Of a DNA stretch of 33,693 bases, positions 15,389-23,707 are shown piece by piece. Positions within the stretch are counted from its first letter, which is position 1; every line of letters starts with the position of its first letter. The stretch is from Planctomyces sp. SH-PL62. GTDB lineage: Bacteria > Planctomycetota > Planctomycetia > Planctomycetales > Planctomycetaceae. The stretch lies in assembly GCA_945905295.1 (NCBI GenBank), contig CAMDPX010000058.1, positions 1 to 33,693 on the forward strand, in the 5' to 3' direction. Position numbers and translations under genes: made by a program. Below the pieces are notes generated by a model. That model did no database searches, had not been told where the DNA came from, and was given only the letters and a program-made list of their open reading frames with translations.

Positions 15389-18300
15389 ATGAGACTGACA
15401 TCGTGGTTGTCCAATTGGACTCGATGGTTGGTGGCTCCGCGTCATGGCCGTAAGGCGAGTGGTCGAAATCGAAGTCGCGCCTTCCGAGTGGCGGACTTCG
15501 CCCGTGTGGCCGCGCCGCTGGAATCGCTCGAACCGCGGCTGGTGCTGGACGGCACGTTGGCCAATGACTTGGCCGCGTTCGCGAGAGTGTTGCGAGACAA
15601 CGGCGTGACGCTGTTCGGTGCCGCCTGGGATCCGACCACGACCGCCCAACGACAACTCTTTGGCGATGGGAGTCAGTTCCTGAACTTTGTCGAAGTCACC
15701 AACCCCAATCGCACGTTGAACGCGACCGCGACCGCGAACAGTATCACCACGACTTCCCCCACATGGACCTTCTCGGATGGTTCGCGGCTCACGGGCACGC
15801 AAACGCTGGAGGCTCTGGCGCTCCAGTTGTCGATCGCAGTCCCGGCTATTCCTAACGCGATTCCGCAGGGCTTCACGCCGGGCCTGGCTCCCATCGCGAC
15901 GCAGACTCTGCTGGCCGGTTCGCCGTTGCTGATCCCGTTGGATGGCTTCGATCCCAATAACGACAATCTGACGTACACGATCACTCTGACCAACAACACG
16001 GCCAACCTGACCGCCACGCAGCGGCCGCGGAATGGAGCGTTGCAAATCGCCGTTGCCGGTTACGGAAACATCCTGATCGACACGTTCGACGATCTCACCC
16101 CGCGCGTGACCGAGCACATCAAGCAGCTCGCCAATAACAACTTCTACGACGGCGTTATTTTTCATCGCGTCCTCAACAACTTCGTGATTCAAGGGGGCGA
16201 TCCGACTGGCACCGGCAGCGGCGGCTCGACCTTGGGGGACTTCGACGACCAATTCAACGTCGACTTGCAGCACAATCGCACCGGCCTGATCTCGATGGCC
16301 AAGACGACCGACGACACCAACGACTCGCAATTCTTCATCACCGAGGGACCGCAGCGGCATCTCGACTTCAATCACTCGATCTTCGGTCTCGTGGTCGAGG
16401 GAGAGTCGGTGCGCGACGCGATCAGCAACACGGCGGCCAACGGCGGCGGCGTGCCCACTTTCACCGTCACCATGCAGTCGGTGGATGTCGTCGCCGACAA
16501 CGAGAACGCCGTGCTGATGCTCAAGGTGCCCAACGGTGCCACCGGCAGCGCGAATGTGAGAGTCCGCGTCACCGATCCCAATGGGAATTTTTCTGAGCAG
16601 ACCTTCCTCGTCAACGTGCAAGCGGATACGGCGTCCTCGAATCCCTTCCTCGATGACATCCCGCTGATCCGCACGCTGCAAAACACGCCGATCTCGTTCA
16701 CAGTGCATGCCACGGACGCGGATGGTCAGCAGCCCGCCTACTTGGACCAAACATTCTTGGCGAACCGCCAACCGCCACTGCCGGTGCCCTATACCGCGAA
16801 CCCAACCAAACTGTCGTACTCGGTCAATCTGAGTACCGGCCTTACCACCGTCACACCGACCAGCACGTTTGTCGGCACCGAACAAATTACGATCGCTACG
16901 GGAGTCATCGTCTCCGCGATTGACTATCAGGTCAGCCCGATCGAAGTGGTCGCCGCCGCGACCGACCTGACGTTGTCCGCGCACAACGATCCGCGGCACG
17001 GCCAGCCCAACGACGCGATCGCCGACGCGGCCAATGACGGTCAGGCCGATGCGTTTTCTGTGCGACTCGTCCCCTACACAATCGGAGGCACGACGCGCAG
17101 CGCCATCGAAGTGTCGATCAACGGCCGAGTCGCGCAACTGGCGGAAATCGACAGTGTGCAGACACTGATCATTAACGGCTCGGACGACACCGACACGCTG
17201 ACGGTGGATTTCATCAACGGCGATCCGTTCTCGGCCGGCGGGCTGCAATTCCACGGAGGCAGTCAGGCGAACGGCGGCAAAGATCAATTGATCGTCAAGA
17301 ACTATGCCGGCCAGTTGATGAACTACTCGCTGTCCGCGGCCCACGACGGCACGCTGACGGACACCACCACCGCCGGCGGCACCCGCACGCTCGTGACCTT
17401 CACGGGCTTGGAGTCGGTCAGCGATTCGTCGACCGCCCCCAATCGCAGCGTGCAGTTCGCGGCGACGGGGGGCAGTGCAGTGCTCGCTGTCGATACGGCG
17501 GTGGCCGGGCAACTGAAGCTGGATTTCGGCCCGGATCTGAGCCTCAGTTTCAAAGCTCCAACCAACGCCATCACGGTCAACGGCGCGGAAGGGAACGACT
17601 CGCTGACGGTTGATTTCGCCAACGGAGTGCCCATTCCGGTCGGCCGGCTGCAATTCAACGGCGGCACTCAGGCCGACGGCGGCCAGGATCAGTTGCTGTT
17701 GAATAACGCCACCGCCCCGTCGATTGAGTACGCGCTGACTGGCGCTCAAGCTGGCTCGTTCGCGGCGAATGGCACCACGTTTATCAACTTCACGGGTCTC
17801 GAAGCGATCAATGACTCGTTGACGGCGGCCGCCAACAACGGAATGAACCGCACCGTGCAATACTCGTCCGACGGGCAAAGCGCGGTTCTGTCGGCCGAGT
17901 CTTCTGTCGGCAACGGCAGGCTGAAACTGCAATTCGGCACGGATCTGAGCCTCAGCCTTTCGTCGCCGATCAAAGCGCCCCCCAGCGCTGGGGCCAGTGC
18001 GCCGATCGGCTCGCTGACGGTCAGCGGCGGAGCGGGTGCCGACACGCTGACGGTCAGTTACGCCAACGGTAGCCCGATCGCGCCCGGCGGCGTGGTCTTT
18101 CATGGAGGGACTCAACCTTCCACGGGAGTCAACAATCGCGATCAACTGGTCGTCACGGGCACGACGGCGTCGACGATCCTGCACACGGTGACCAACGCGA
18201 CCGACGGAGCCATCGCCGTCAACGGAGCGGCCGTAATCACCTACGACGGCACCGAGTCCGTTGCGGACGAAGTCGTGGTCACCAATCGCGGCTTTCAGTT

Positions 18301-20701
18301 TGGTGCGAACGCCGACACGGTCGTCCTGTCGGACGATGGCATCGACGGCAACGGACAATCGAAGTTGACCTTCGGAGCCAAAGAATTCTTGTTCGCGAAT
18401 TCCACCGGCTCGCTGGTGATCAACGGTGGTAATGGAAACGACTTGCTCTCGGCTGTGGGGCTGGACGCGAGCTTCCCTTCGGACGCGAATCTGTTCCTGC
18501 AAGGCGAGCTCGGTAACGACACGATCGACACCTCGGAGGCCAGTCGCGCGTTTGTGATGGTCGGCGGCGACGGAAACGACGTGATCTCCGGCAACGGCAG
18601 CAACGAAGTGATCTCGATGGATGCCGGCAACGACATCATCAACGGCAACGGCGGCACCGATCGCATCGTCGCGTCGAACTTAAAAGGAGCGGTCACGCTC
18701 AACAACGCGCTGCTGAGCAACACAGTGCTCGGCGGCTTGGGAGCAGACATAATCAGCGGCATCGAAGAGGCTGAGCTTTCGGCGGGATTGCTCGCGGCTC
18801 AGATCAATGCCAAAGATTTTTCAGGCGTGGTGACGCTGACGGGTGGCAACGGCAATGACTCGCTCACCGGCACGGCTAACTCCGACGTGATCAACGGTGG
18901 GCTGGGCAATGACACGATCAAAGCCGGAGATGGAAACGACAGCCTGTCCGGCGGTGCGGGGAACGATTCGATCAATGGTGAAGCGGGAGACGATTTCCTC
19001 AGCGAAACCACCACCGGCAACGGCAACATCACTGTCACCGCGACTCAAATTCAGGGCGGTACGCCGCTCGGCACTGATTCGTATGCCAGCATTGCATCGA
19101 TGAGGTTCACTGGCGGCGCGCTGGCCAACAAGATCGACACGAAACTGTTCTTGGGCAACGTCACGTTGCTCGGCGGTGACGGAGCCGACACGTTGATCTC
19201 AGGAAGCGGCAACGACCGCCTGCAAGGACAGGGAGGGAACGATTTCCTCACCGGTGGAGCGGGCAATGACATCCTCGATGGCGGCAGCGGGGACGTGGAC
19301 CGTCTCATCGAGACCTTCGATACGAACTGGCTGTTGACCGATACCACGTTGACCGGGCTCGGCAGCGACACGCTGGTCTCGTTCGAGCAAGCCTCGCTGA
19401 CGGGCGGAGCTGGCAGCAATACACTCGACGCGCGGGACTACACCGGCAACGCCACGCTGGATGGCGCGGCGGGTGGTGACACGATCCTCGGCGGCACGGG
19501 AGCCAGTTCGCTTCTGGGCAACGCCGGCAACGATTTGCTCGTCGGGAACACCGGTAACGACACGCTGCTGGGGGGCAACGACACCGACACGCTGCTGGGC
19601 GGCGACGGCAACGACAGTCTCGATGGTGGCGCTGGCAACAACGATCGCGTCACTGGCGGTAACGGTCTCGACAAGCTCAACGGTGGCGCTGGAATCGGCG
19701 ACTGGCTGATTGAATCCAGCAACGCCGCGCTGATCACGCTCACCAAGACCACCTTGAGCGGCATCAGTTCAGACATCGACACGGTCACTGGGTTTGAAGG
19801 CGCGATGCTCACCGGCGGCGACGGCGATAACACGATCAATGCCGCCGAGTTCCTGGGGATGACCAATCTGACCGGCGCTGGCGGCAGCGACATCCTGCTG
19901 GCCGGGGCGGGAACCGCGACGCTCGACGGTGGAACTGGCAATGACACGCTCACGGGTGGCAAAGCAAATGATTCGTTGCTCGGAGGTGACGACAGCGACC
20001 TGATCCTCGAAAGCGGCAATGGCGGTCTCACGGCGACGATCAATGCCGCAGGAACGGTGACTCAATTCGTCGGCGGTGCCGTCTTTGGAACGGATACCTA
20101 CACCGGAATCGAAGCGGTGCGGTTGACTGGTGGAGTGGCTGCCAATCGCTTCGACCTCAAGTTGTTCGCCGGACCGGTGACGCTGGACGGTGGAGCGGGA
20201 AATGACACGCTGACCGGAACCGCGGTCAACGACTTGCTGATCGGAGGCGATGGCCTCGACTCGTTGGTCGGCAACGCTGGACTCGACACGCTGACGGGGG
20301 GCTCCGGGAACGATGTTCTCAAGGGAGGCCTCGATAACGACAACCTGTCAGGCGGCATCGGCAACGACACTCTCAACGGCGGCGATGGAAATGACACACT
20401 GGATGGCGGCGATGGCAATGATGGCCTGTCCGGTTTCCTCGGCGACGATCTGTTGATGGGCGGTCTCGGTGCCGACTCGATGGTCGGCGGTGCCGGGAAC
20501 GACACCCTGATGGGTGGCGGCGACAAGGACTCGCTGATCGGCGGCCTGGGTGCCGACAGCGTCAACGGCGAGGACGGGATCGATTCGGTCACGGGCGGAT
20601 CGGGAAACAACGCAATACCGGAAGTCGACGACGTCATCGCTGACCCGACCGAGATCAACAACGCCATGAAGATCATCGCCGCGTGGATCGACGCCGTCTG
20701 A
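15389..20701 (+). CDS. Giant exoprotein: LEPR motif, pseudo-thioredoxin, cyclophilin, RTX repeats (paralogue 2)
   Basis: A 1770-residue tandem paralogue of the 10834-15144 product, with the same order of parts. LEPRLVLD is at residues 47-54. The thioredoxin-like domain (about 58-155) has the active site replaced by WDPTTT (80-85) and keeps SPTW at 123-126. The cyclophilin domain (about 217-370) has FHRV (258-261), GDPTGTGSGG and SQFFI; LDFNHSIFG keeps the His that paralogue 1 has changed to Phe. Three copies of a beta-rich module of 130-150 residues (17155-18411) follow, against one in paralogue 1, then a long RTX array. The C-terminal tail (SVTGGSGNNAIPE ... EINNAMKIIAAWIDAV) matches that of paralogue 1. 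No cysteine was seen in the whole chain. The ATG follows GAAGGA. The export route is unknown; no type I secretion genes are nearby. Confidence 0.87.
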   Translation: MRLTSWLSNWTRWLVAPRHGRKASGRNRSRAFRVADFARVAAPLESLEPRLVLDGTLANDLAAFARVLRDNGVTLFGAAWDPTTTAQRQLFGDGSQFLNFVEVTNPNRTLNATATANSITTTSPTWTFSDGSRLTGTQTLEALALQLSIAVPAIPNAIPQGFTPGLAPIATQTLLAGSPLLIPLDGFDPNNDNLTYTITLTNNTANLTATQRPRNGALQIAVAGYGNILIDTFDDLTPRVTEHIKQLANNNFYDGVIFHRVLNNFVIQGGDPTGTGSGGSTLGDFDDQFNVDLQHNRTGLISMAKTTDDTNDSQFFITEGPQRHLDFNHSIFGLVVEGESVRDAISNTAANGGGVPTFTVTMQSVDVVADNENAVLMLKVPNGATGSANVRVRVTDPNGNFSEQTFLVNVQADTASSNPFLDDIPLIRTLQNTPISFTVHATDADGQQPAYLDQTFLANRQPPLPVPYTANPTKLSYSVNLSTGLTTVTPTSTFVGTEQITIATGVIVSAIDYQVSPIEVVAAATDLTLSAHNDPRHGQPNDAIADAANDGQADAFSVRLVPYTIGGTTRSAIEVSINGRVAQLAEIDSVQTLIINGSDDTDTLTVDFINGDPFSAGGLQFHGGSQANGGKDQLIVKNYAGQLMNYSLSAAHDGTLTDTTTAGGTRTLVTFTGLESVSDSSTAPNRSVQFAATGGSAVLAVDTAVAGQLKLDFGPDLSLSFKAPTNAITVNGAEGNDSLTVDFANGVPIPVGRLQFNGGTQADGGQDQLLLNNATAPSIEYALTGAQAGSFAANGTTFINFTGLEAINDSLTAAANNGMNRTVQYSSDGQSAVLSAESSVGNGRLKLQFGTDLSLSLSSPIKAPPSAGASAPIGSLTVSGGAGADTLTVSYANGSPIAPGGVVFHGGTQPSTGVNNRDQLVVTGTTASTILHTVTNATDGAIAVNGAAVITYDGTESVADEVVVTNRGFQFGANADTVVLSDDGIDGNGQSKLTFGAKEFLFANSTGSLVINGGNGNDLLSAVGLDASFPSDANLFLQGELGNDTIDTSEASRAFVMVGGDGNDVISGNGSNEVISMDAGNDIINGNGGTDRIVASNLKGAVTLNNALLSNTVLGGLGADIISGIEEAELSAGLLAAQINAKDFSGVVTLTGGNGNDSLTGTANSDVINGGLGNDTIKAGDGNDSLSGGAGNDSINGEAGDDFLSETTTGNGNITVTATQIQGGTPLGTDSYASIASMRFTGGALANKIDTKLFLGNVTLLGGDGADTLISGSGNDRLQGQGGNDFLTGGAGNDILDGGSGDVDRLIETFDTNWLLTDTTLTGLGSDTLVSFEQASLTGGAGSNTLDARDYTGNATLDGAAGGDTILGGTGASSLLGNAGNDLLVGNTGNDTLLGGNDTDTLLGGDGNDSLDGGAGNNDRVTGGNGLDKLNGGAGIGDWLIESSNAALITLTKTTLSGISSDIDTVTGFEGAMLTGGDGDNTINAAEFLGMTNLTGAGGSDILLAGAGTATLDGGTGNDTLTGGKANDSLLGGDDSDLILESGNGGLTATINAAGTVTQFVGGAVFGTDTYTGIEAVRLTGGVAANRFDLKLFAGPVTLDGGAGNDTLTGTAVNDLLIGGDGLDSLVGNAGLDTLTGGSGNDVLKGGLDNDNLSGGIGNDTLNGGDGNDTLDGGDGNDGLSGFLGDDLLMGGLGADSMVGGAGNDTLMGGGDKDSLIGGLGADSVNGEDGIDSVTGGSGNNAIPEVDDVIADPTEINNAMKIIAAWIDAV
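17155..18411 (+). repeat. Three tandem copies of a ~140-residue beta-rich module
   Basis: Copies begin near 17155, 17568 and 18012. Each opens with (I/V)NGxxxxDxLTVDFxNG and continues with a LQFxGGxQxxGGxDQL segment, then a FTGLExxxDS-like stretch. The period is 400-445 bp. Paralogue 1 has only one equivalent (about 12487-12888), so this block was expanded in paralogue 2 or lost in paralogue 1. Confidence 0.75.
18412..20610 (+). repeat. RTX-type GGxGxDxLx repeat array (paralogue 2)
   Basis: The same arrangement as in paralogue 1: blocks of GGxGNDxLx nonapeptides separated by spacers of the TxTQIQGGxxLGTDxY and ANKxDxKLFxGNVTL type. It ends shortly before the conserved C-terminal tail. A calcium-binding beta-roll is expected. 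Confidence 0.9.
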
Positions 20702-21145
20702 CTTGAGTGAGCCGCAAGACGTGCGACTCGTTCCGCATTCTTGGCGTTCATCCAGCGGCGTTTGTTTGAGCTGCTCCTGAAACCCATTCAGGTCGTCGCG
20801 CGTGTAGGCCAGCATGACCGGACGCTGGTGGCCGCTTTGCTCGAACGCGGTCAGCATGAGATCGAACTCACGCTCGGTGCCGCTGCGATACGGAGTTCCG
20901 CCCGGTCGCGACCACAGAATGAACACGGCAATGTCGATCGGCCGTTGATTGAGGATCAGCTCGATCGTCTCTTGAAACGACGCCGTGGCGGGGAGTGCGA
21001 GGTCTTCCCACAGAGCCGGCTGTAAGGTCATGTTGGGATAACGCTTTTGAAGTCCGTCAATGACGCGTCAGGCTTGGCTGCGTTCTTCAACGACGTCGCC
21101 GGGGCTGGAGATGAAGTTGCAGACGATTCGTGGGAAGGTGCTCAT
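20702..21145 (-). pseudogene. Decayed N-terminus of an ISSPGDV-type (DUF4062-like) effector gene
   Basis: Reading the minus strand from an ATG at 21145 gives STFPRIVCNFISSPGDVVEE and then SQA, followed by an in-frame TGA (21068-21070). The same frame continues with RVIDGLQKRYPN, then LQPALWEDLALPATASF, IDIAVFILWSRPG, YRSGTEREFDLML and RPVMLAYTRDD. From memory, this order is the N-terminal domain of large multidomain signalling or conflict proteins (ISSPGDV motif, often linked to NACHT/STAND NTPase and WD40 parts). The similarity fades near 20740, right beside the 3' end of the plus-strand RTX gene, and no downstream NTPase is present. One nonsense codon plus loss of everything beyond about 135 codons marks it as a remnant. 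The open frame continues to 20348 only as antisense of the RTX gene. Confidence 0.65.
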
Positions 21146-21155
21146 GGTTTGGCAA

Positions 21156-21254
21156 AATCATGGGTCACAAAATCATGAAAAATAATGACGGGCTTGATTG
21201 GGCGCATTCTTGGGAATCCCTCCGTCTGCTTTCATCATTTTGTGAAACATGATT
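21156..21254. repeat. AT-rich palindromic element (25-bp arms, 3 mismatches)
   Basis: Positions 21156-21180 and 21230-21254 are reverse complements over 25 bp with three mismatches and a 49-nt loop. Each arm contains AATCATG and TCACAAAAT. It fills the gap between the pseudogene start (21145) and the stop of the oxidoreductase gene (21260). Its base composition is clearly more AT-rich than its surroundings. Confidence 0.8.
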
Positions 21255-21259
21255 CTGTC

Positions 21260-23446
21260 CTACACCTCGGGCAGAATCTCAACCAGCACCGATTTGAAGC
21301 CGGGGGTTTTCGACTGCGGATCGACGGAGCGGGGAACCAAGATGTTGGCTTCGGGGTAATACGCCAGCGCGTTGCCGGGGCGGATGTCGAAGGGGCGAGC
21401 CAGCAGCCAGCGCATCTCGCCGGTCGCGCTGCGGACTCGGACTCGTTGATCCGGTTTGATGCCGAGGCGGTCGAAGTCGGTTGAGTTGAGTAAGAGAACG
21501 TCGCGGCGTTCTTGGGCGCGATAGATGTCTTCCTCGTCGTAGACGACGGAGTTGAATTGGCCTTCCGAGCGGACGGTCATCAGCCGCATTCGGCGGTCTT
21601 TCGGATCGGGTGGTGTTGGCAGCGCGACGGTCTGGAATTTGGCTCGGCCGGAAGGTGTCGGGAACTTGCGGCCAGCGAGGTCGCGGCCGGGGATGTGGAA
21701 CTCGCGTTTGGTTTGGTCGATGTCGCCGATCGGTTCGAGGCCAGGGATCAGGTCGGCGATCAAGCGGCGCACGGCGGAATGGCTGTGCAAGTCGGACCAG
21801 TTCAGCGAACCGCTGACCGAATTGCCGAGCACTCGCCGCGCGATCTCGACGAGAATCGAGACTTCGCTGCGTGCGCCGGGGACGCGCGACGCTCCGCCGG
21901 CGGAGAGGCGGACGAAGCTGAACATCGACTCTTGCGTGGTCGGCTGCGGTTCTTCGTCGCGCGGCAGCACGGGCAGGATCAGCGTTTCTTTCGCGCGGCC
22001 CCAGGCGTGTCCCGTGTTAAGCGTTGTACTGAGGTACGCGACGAGGTCGAGCTTCCCGATCGCCTCCTCGGCGAAGCGCGCGTCTGGGTTGCTGCCGAAG
22101 AGATTGCCGCCAAGACTGAGTGCGGCTTGCATCTCGCCACGAGAGGCTGCGTCCATGCAGGCCATCGTGTCGAGGCCCGGTGAAGTCGGTGCTTTCACGC
22201 CGAGACGTTGCTCGAACCGTTCCAGCAGCGCTTGCTTGAGCGTTGGGGTCACGCCGACGGAGCCGAGTCCTTGCACGTTGCTGTGTCCGCGGATCGGCAT
22301 CAGTCCGGCGTTCGGCCGGCCGACCATGCCGCGCAACAGCGCGAGGTTGGCGATCATCTGCACGTTCTCGACGCCGTGCAGGTGATGCGTGATGCCCATC
22401 GTCCAGCCGATGACGACGTTCTTTGCTCCGAGGAATGTCGTGGCCGTCTCTTCGAGAGATTGCCGCGTCACACCGGAGCCGGCTTCGATGTCGGCCCAGC
22501 TCGTCGACTCGACTTGCTGACGGAGCGCCTCGAAGTTTTCGGTGTGCTGGTCGATGAACTCGCGATCGAGGCCGCCTCGTTCGAGCACGATCTTGATCAC
22601 GCCGGTCAGCCAGGCGATGTCGCCGCCGATGTGCGGTTGCACGTATTGGCTGGCGATCTCCGAGCCGAACAGCAGGCTCCACGGATCGCTGGGGACTCGG
22701 AAGTTGACGAGGCCGAGTTCCTTGGCCGGGTTGACGACGATCACTTTGCCGCCGCGCCGCCGAATCTGCATCAAGCTGCGCATCAGACGCGGATGGTTCG
22801 AGGACGGGTTGCCGCCGATCAGGATGTAGAGATCGCAGCCGTCGAGGTCTTCCAAACGGATTGTGCCCGTGCCCTGTCCGACACTGCTGCCCAGTCCGAC
22901 TCCGCTGGCTTGATGACAGTAATACGAGCAATTGTTGACGTAGTTGGTCCCGAATAATCGGGCGAGCAGTTGCAGCAAGAAGCCCGCCTCGTTCGATGAT
23001 CGGCCGCTGGCGTAGAAGAAACTTTGTGTCGGCCCCGCTTCGCGCAGCTTCGCCGCGATCTTGTCGAACGCTTCGTCCCAGGAGATGGCTCGGTAGCCGG
23101 CGTCGTTGCGGCCGGCGAAGAGCGGTTCGCTGATCCGGCCGCTGATTTCTAGCTCGCGCGGTGTCAGTGCTCGCAGTTCGTTGAAGCCGTAGCGTGCGAA
23201 GAACTCCGGGCGGATGCCGGCTTGCAGGTCGGAGGCCATCGCCTGGAATGACTTCTTGCAGACCTCCGGGAAGTGGCCCCCCTCGTTGACCATGCCGCCT
23301 AACTGGCCTCCCATGCCGAGCGCGCAGGTTTTGCAGGCGTTGCGGCTGCTCATGGCTTGCCACATCCGCCGCCAGCCGACGCGGTTCGCCAGTCGCAGCG
23401 AATACCAGATGGCTTTCCAGCCTCCGCCACTTTTCATCGGCCGCAT
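21260..23446 (-). CDS. FdhF/YdeP-type molybdopterin oxidoreductase
   Basis: A 728-residue catalytic-subunit-like protein of the DMSO reductase superfamily. An N-terminal cysteine cluster (NACKTC at about 37-41, VCKKS at about 62-66) provides three cysteines where a classical Fe-S domain would have four. Further on are the typical Mo-bisPGD segments: NNCSYYCHQASGVGLGSSVG, where the Cys before His sits at the metal-ligand or Sec position of formate dehydrogenases, LIGGNPSSNHPRLM, and GHSNVQG. The C-terminal domain has EGQFNSVVYDEEDIYR and DRVRVRSATGEMRW. The family resembles formate dehydrogenases, but the substrate is often unknown. The start at 23446 is chosen over 23488 because AAGGAAACGCAA precedes it. 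No electron-transfer subunit or Mo-cofactor gene is adjacent. Confidence 0.85.
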   Translation of the reverse strand: MRPMKSGGGWKAIWYSLRLANRVGWRRMWQAMSSRNACKTCALGMGGQLGGMVNEGGHFPEVCKKSFQAMASDLQAGIRPEFFARYGFNELRALTPRELEISGRISEPLFAGRNDAGYRAISWDEAFDKIAAKLREAGPTQSFFYASGRSSNEAGFLLQLLARLFGTNYVNNCSYYCHQASGVGLGSSVGQGTGTIRLEDLDGCDLYILIGGNPSSNHPRLMRSLMQIRRRGGKVIVVNPAKELGLVNFRVPSDPWSLLFGSEIASQYVQPHIGGDIAWLTGVIKIVLERGGLDREFIDQHTENFEALRQQVESTSWADIEAGSGVTRQSLEETATTFLGAKNVVIGWTMGITHHLHGVENVQMIANLALLRGMVGRPNAGLMPIRGHSNVQGLGSVGVTPTLKQALLERFEQRLGVKAPTSPGLDTMACMDAASRGEMQAALSLGGNLFGSNPDARFAEEAIGKLDLVAYLSTTLNTGHAWGRAKETLILPVLPRDEEPQPTTQESMFSFVRLSAGGASRVPGARSEVSILVEIARRVLGNSVSGSLNWSDLHSHSAVRRLIADLIPGLEPIGDIDQTKREFHIPGRDLAGRKFPTPSGRAKFQTVALPTPPDPKDRRMRLMTVRSEGQFNSVVYDEEDIYRAQERRDVLLLNSTDFDRLGIKPDQRVRVRSATGEMRWLLARPFDIRPGNALAYYPEANILVPRSVDPQSKTPGFKSVLVEILPEV

Positions 23447-23707
23447 TTGCGTTTCCTTTTGTTGAGAGTTCCGCAGCAGTCTGGTCATTTTTCGCGGAGG
23501 TCGCCAGCAAGGATTTTGGGTTTGAGTTAGCGGCTTTCGGCGATCGGCTCACGGCTTTCGGCCGGGCAAAAGTCCTACTCCCCGAAATTGGGGGAACCGC
23601 TACGATCCGCGCGACGGCCACGGAAGGCTCGGCGGTGAAGAGGACTCGACCGCGCGACCGATAGGTGGCGATAGCGGCTCTGAGAACTCCATCAAGGAAA
23701 GTTTTCG
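23447..23707. promoter_or_regulatory. Divergent promoter region between the oxidoreductase and murC
   Basis: The two flanking genes point away from each other, so this 261-bp gap must hold both promoters. A repeated CGGCTTTCGG (near 23531 and 23551) and a small CCCC/GGGG hairpin near 23580-23594 are visible. No confident -35/-10 pair was found. AAGGAAAG before 23708 is the murC ribosome site. Confidence 0.4.

Noticed and set aside
15341-18502. Minus-strand open frame of 1053 codons opposite RTX paralogue 2
   Set aside because: It is antisense to a well-supported gene. Its composition (Arg, Val, Gln, Asp-rich, no domain) is what GC-rich third positions produce on the opposite strand. No ribosome site or family motif.
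12889-20610. Short regular DNA repeats that could suggest a CRISPR or minisatellite
   Set aside because: The repeats are codon-periodic and translate into GGxGNDxLx units in one open frame; there are no unique spacers of fixed length and no cas genes.
22017-23621. Minus-strand frame of 534 codons in another phase within the molybdopterin oxidoreductase
   Set aside because: Same-strand, out-of-phase shadow, extremely Arg-rich; the other frame has all the family motifs.
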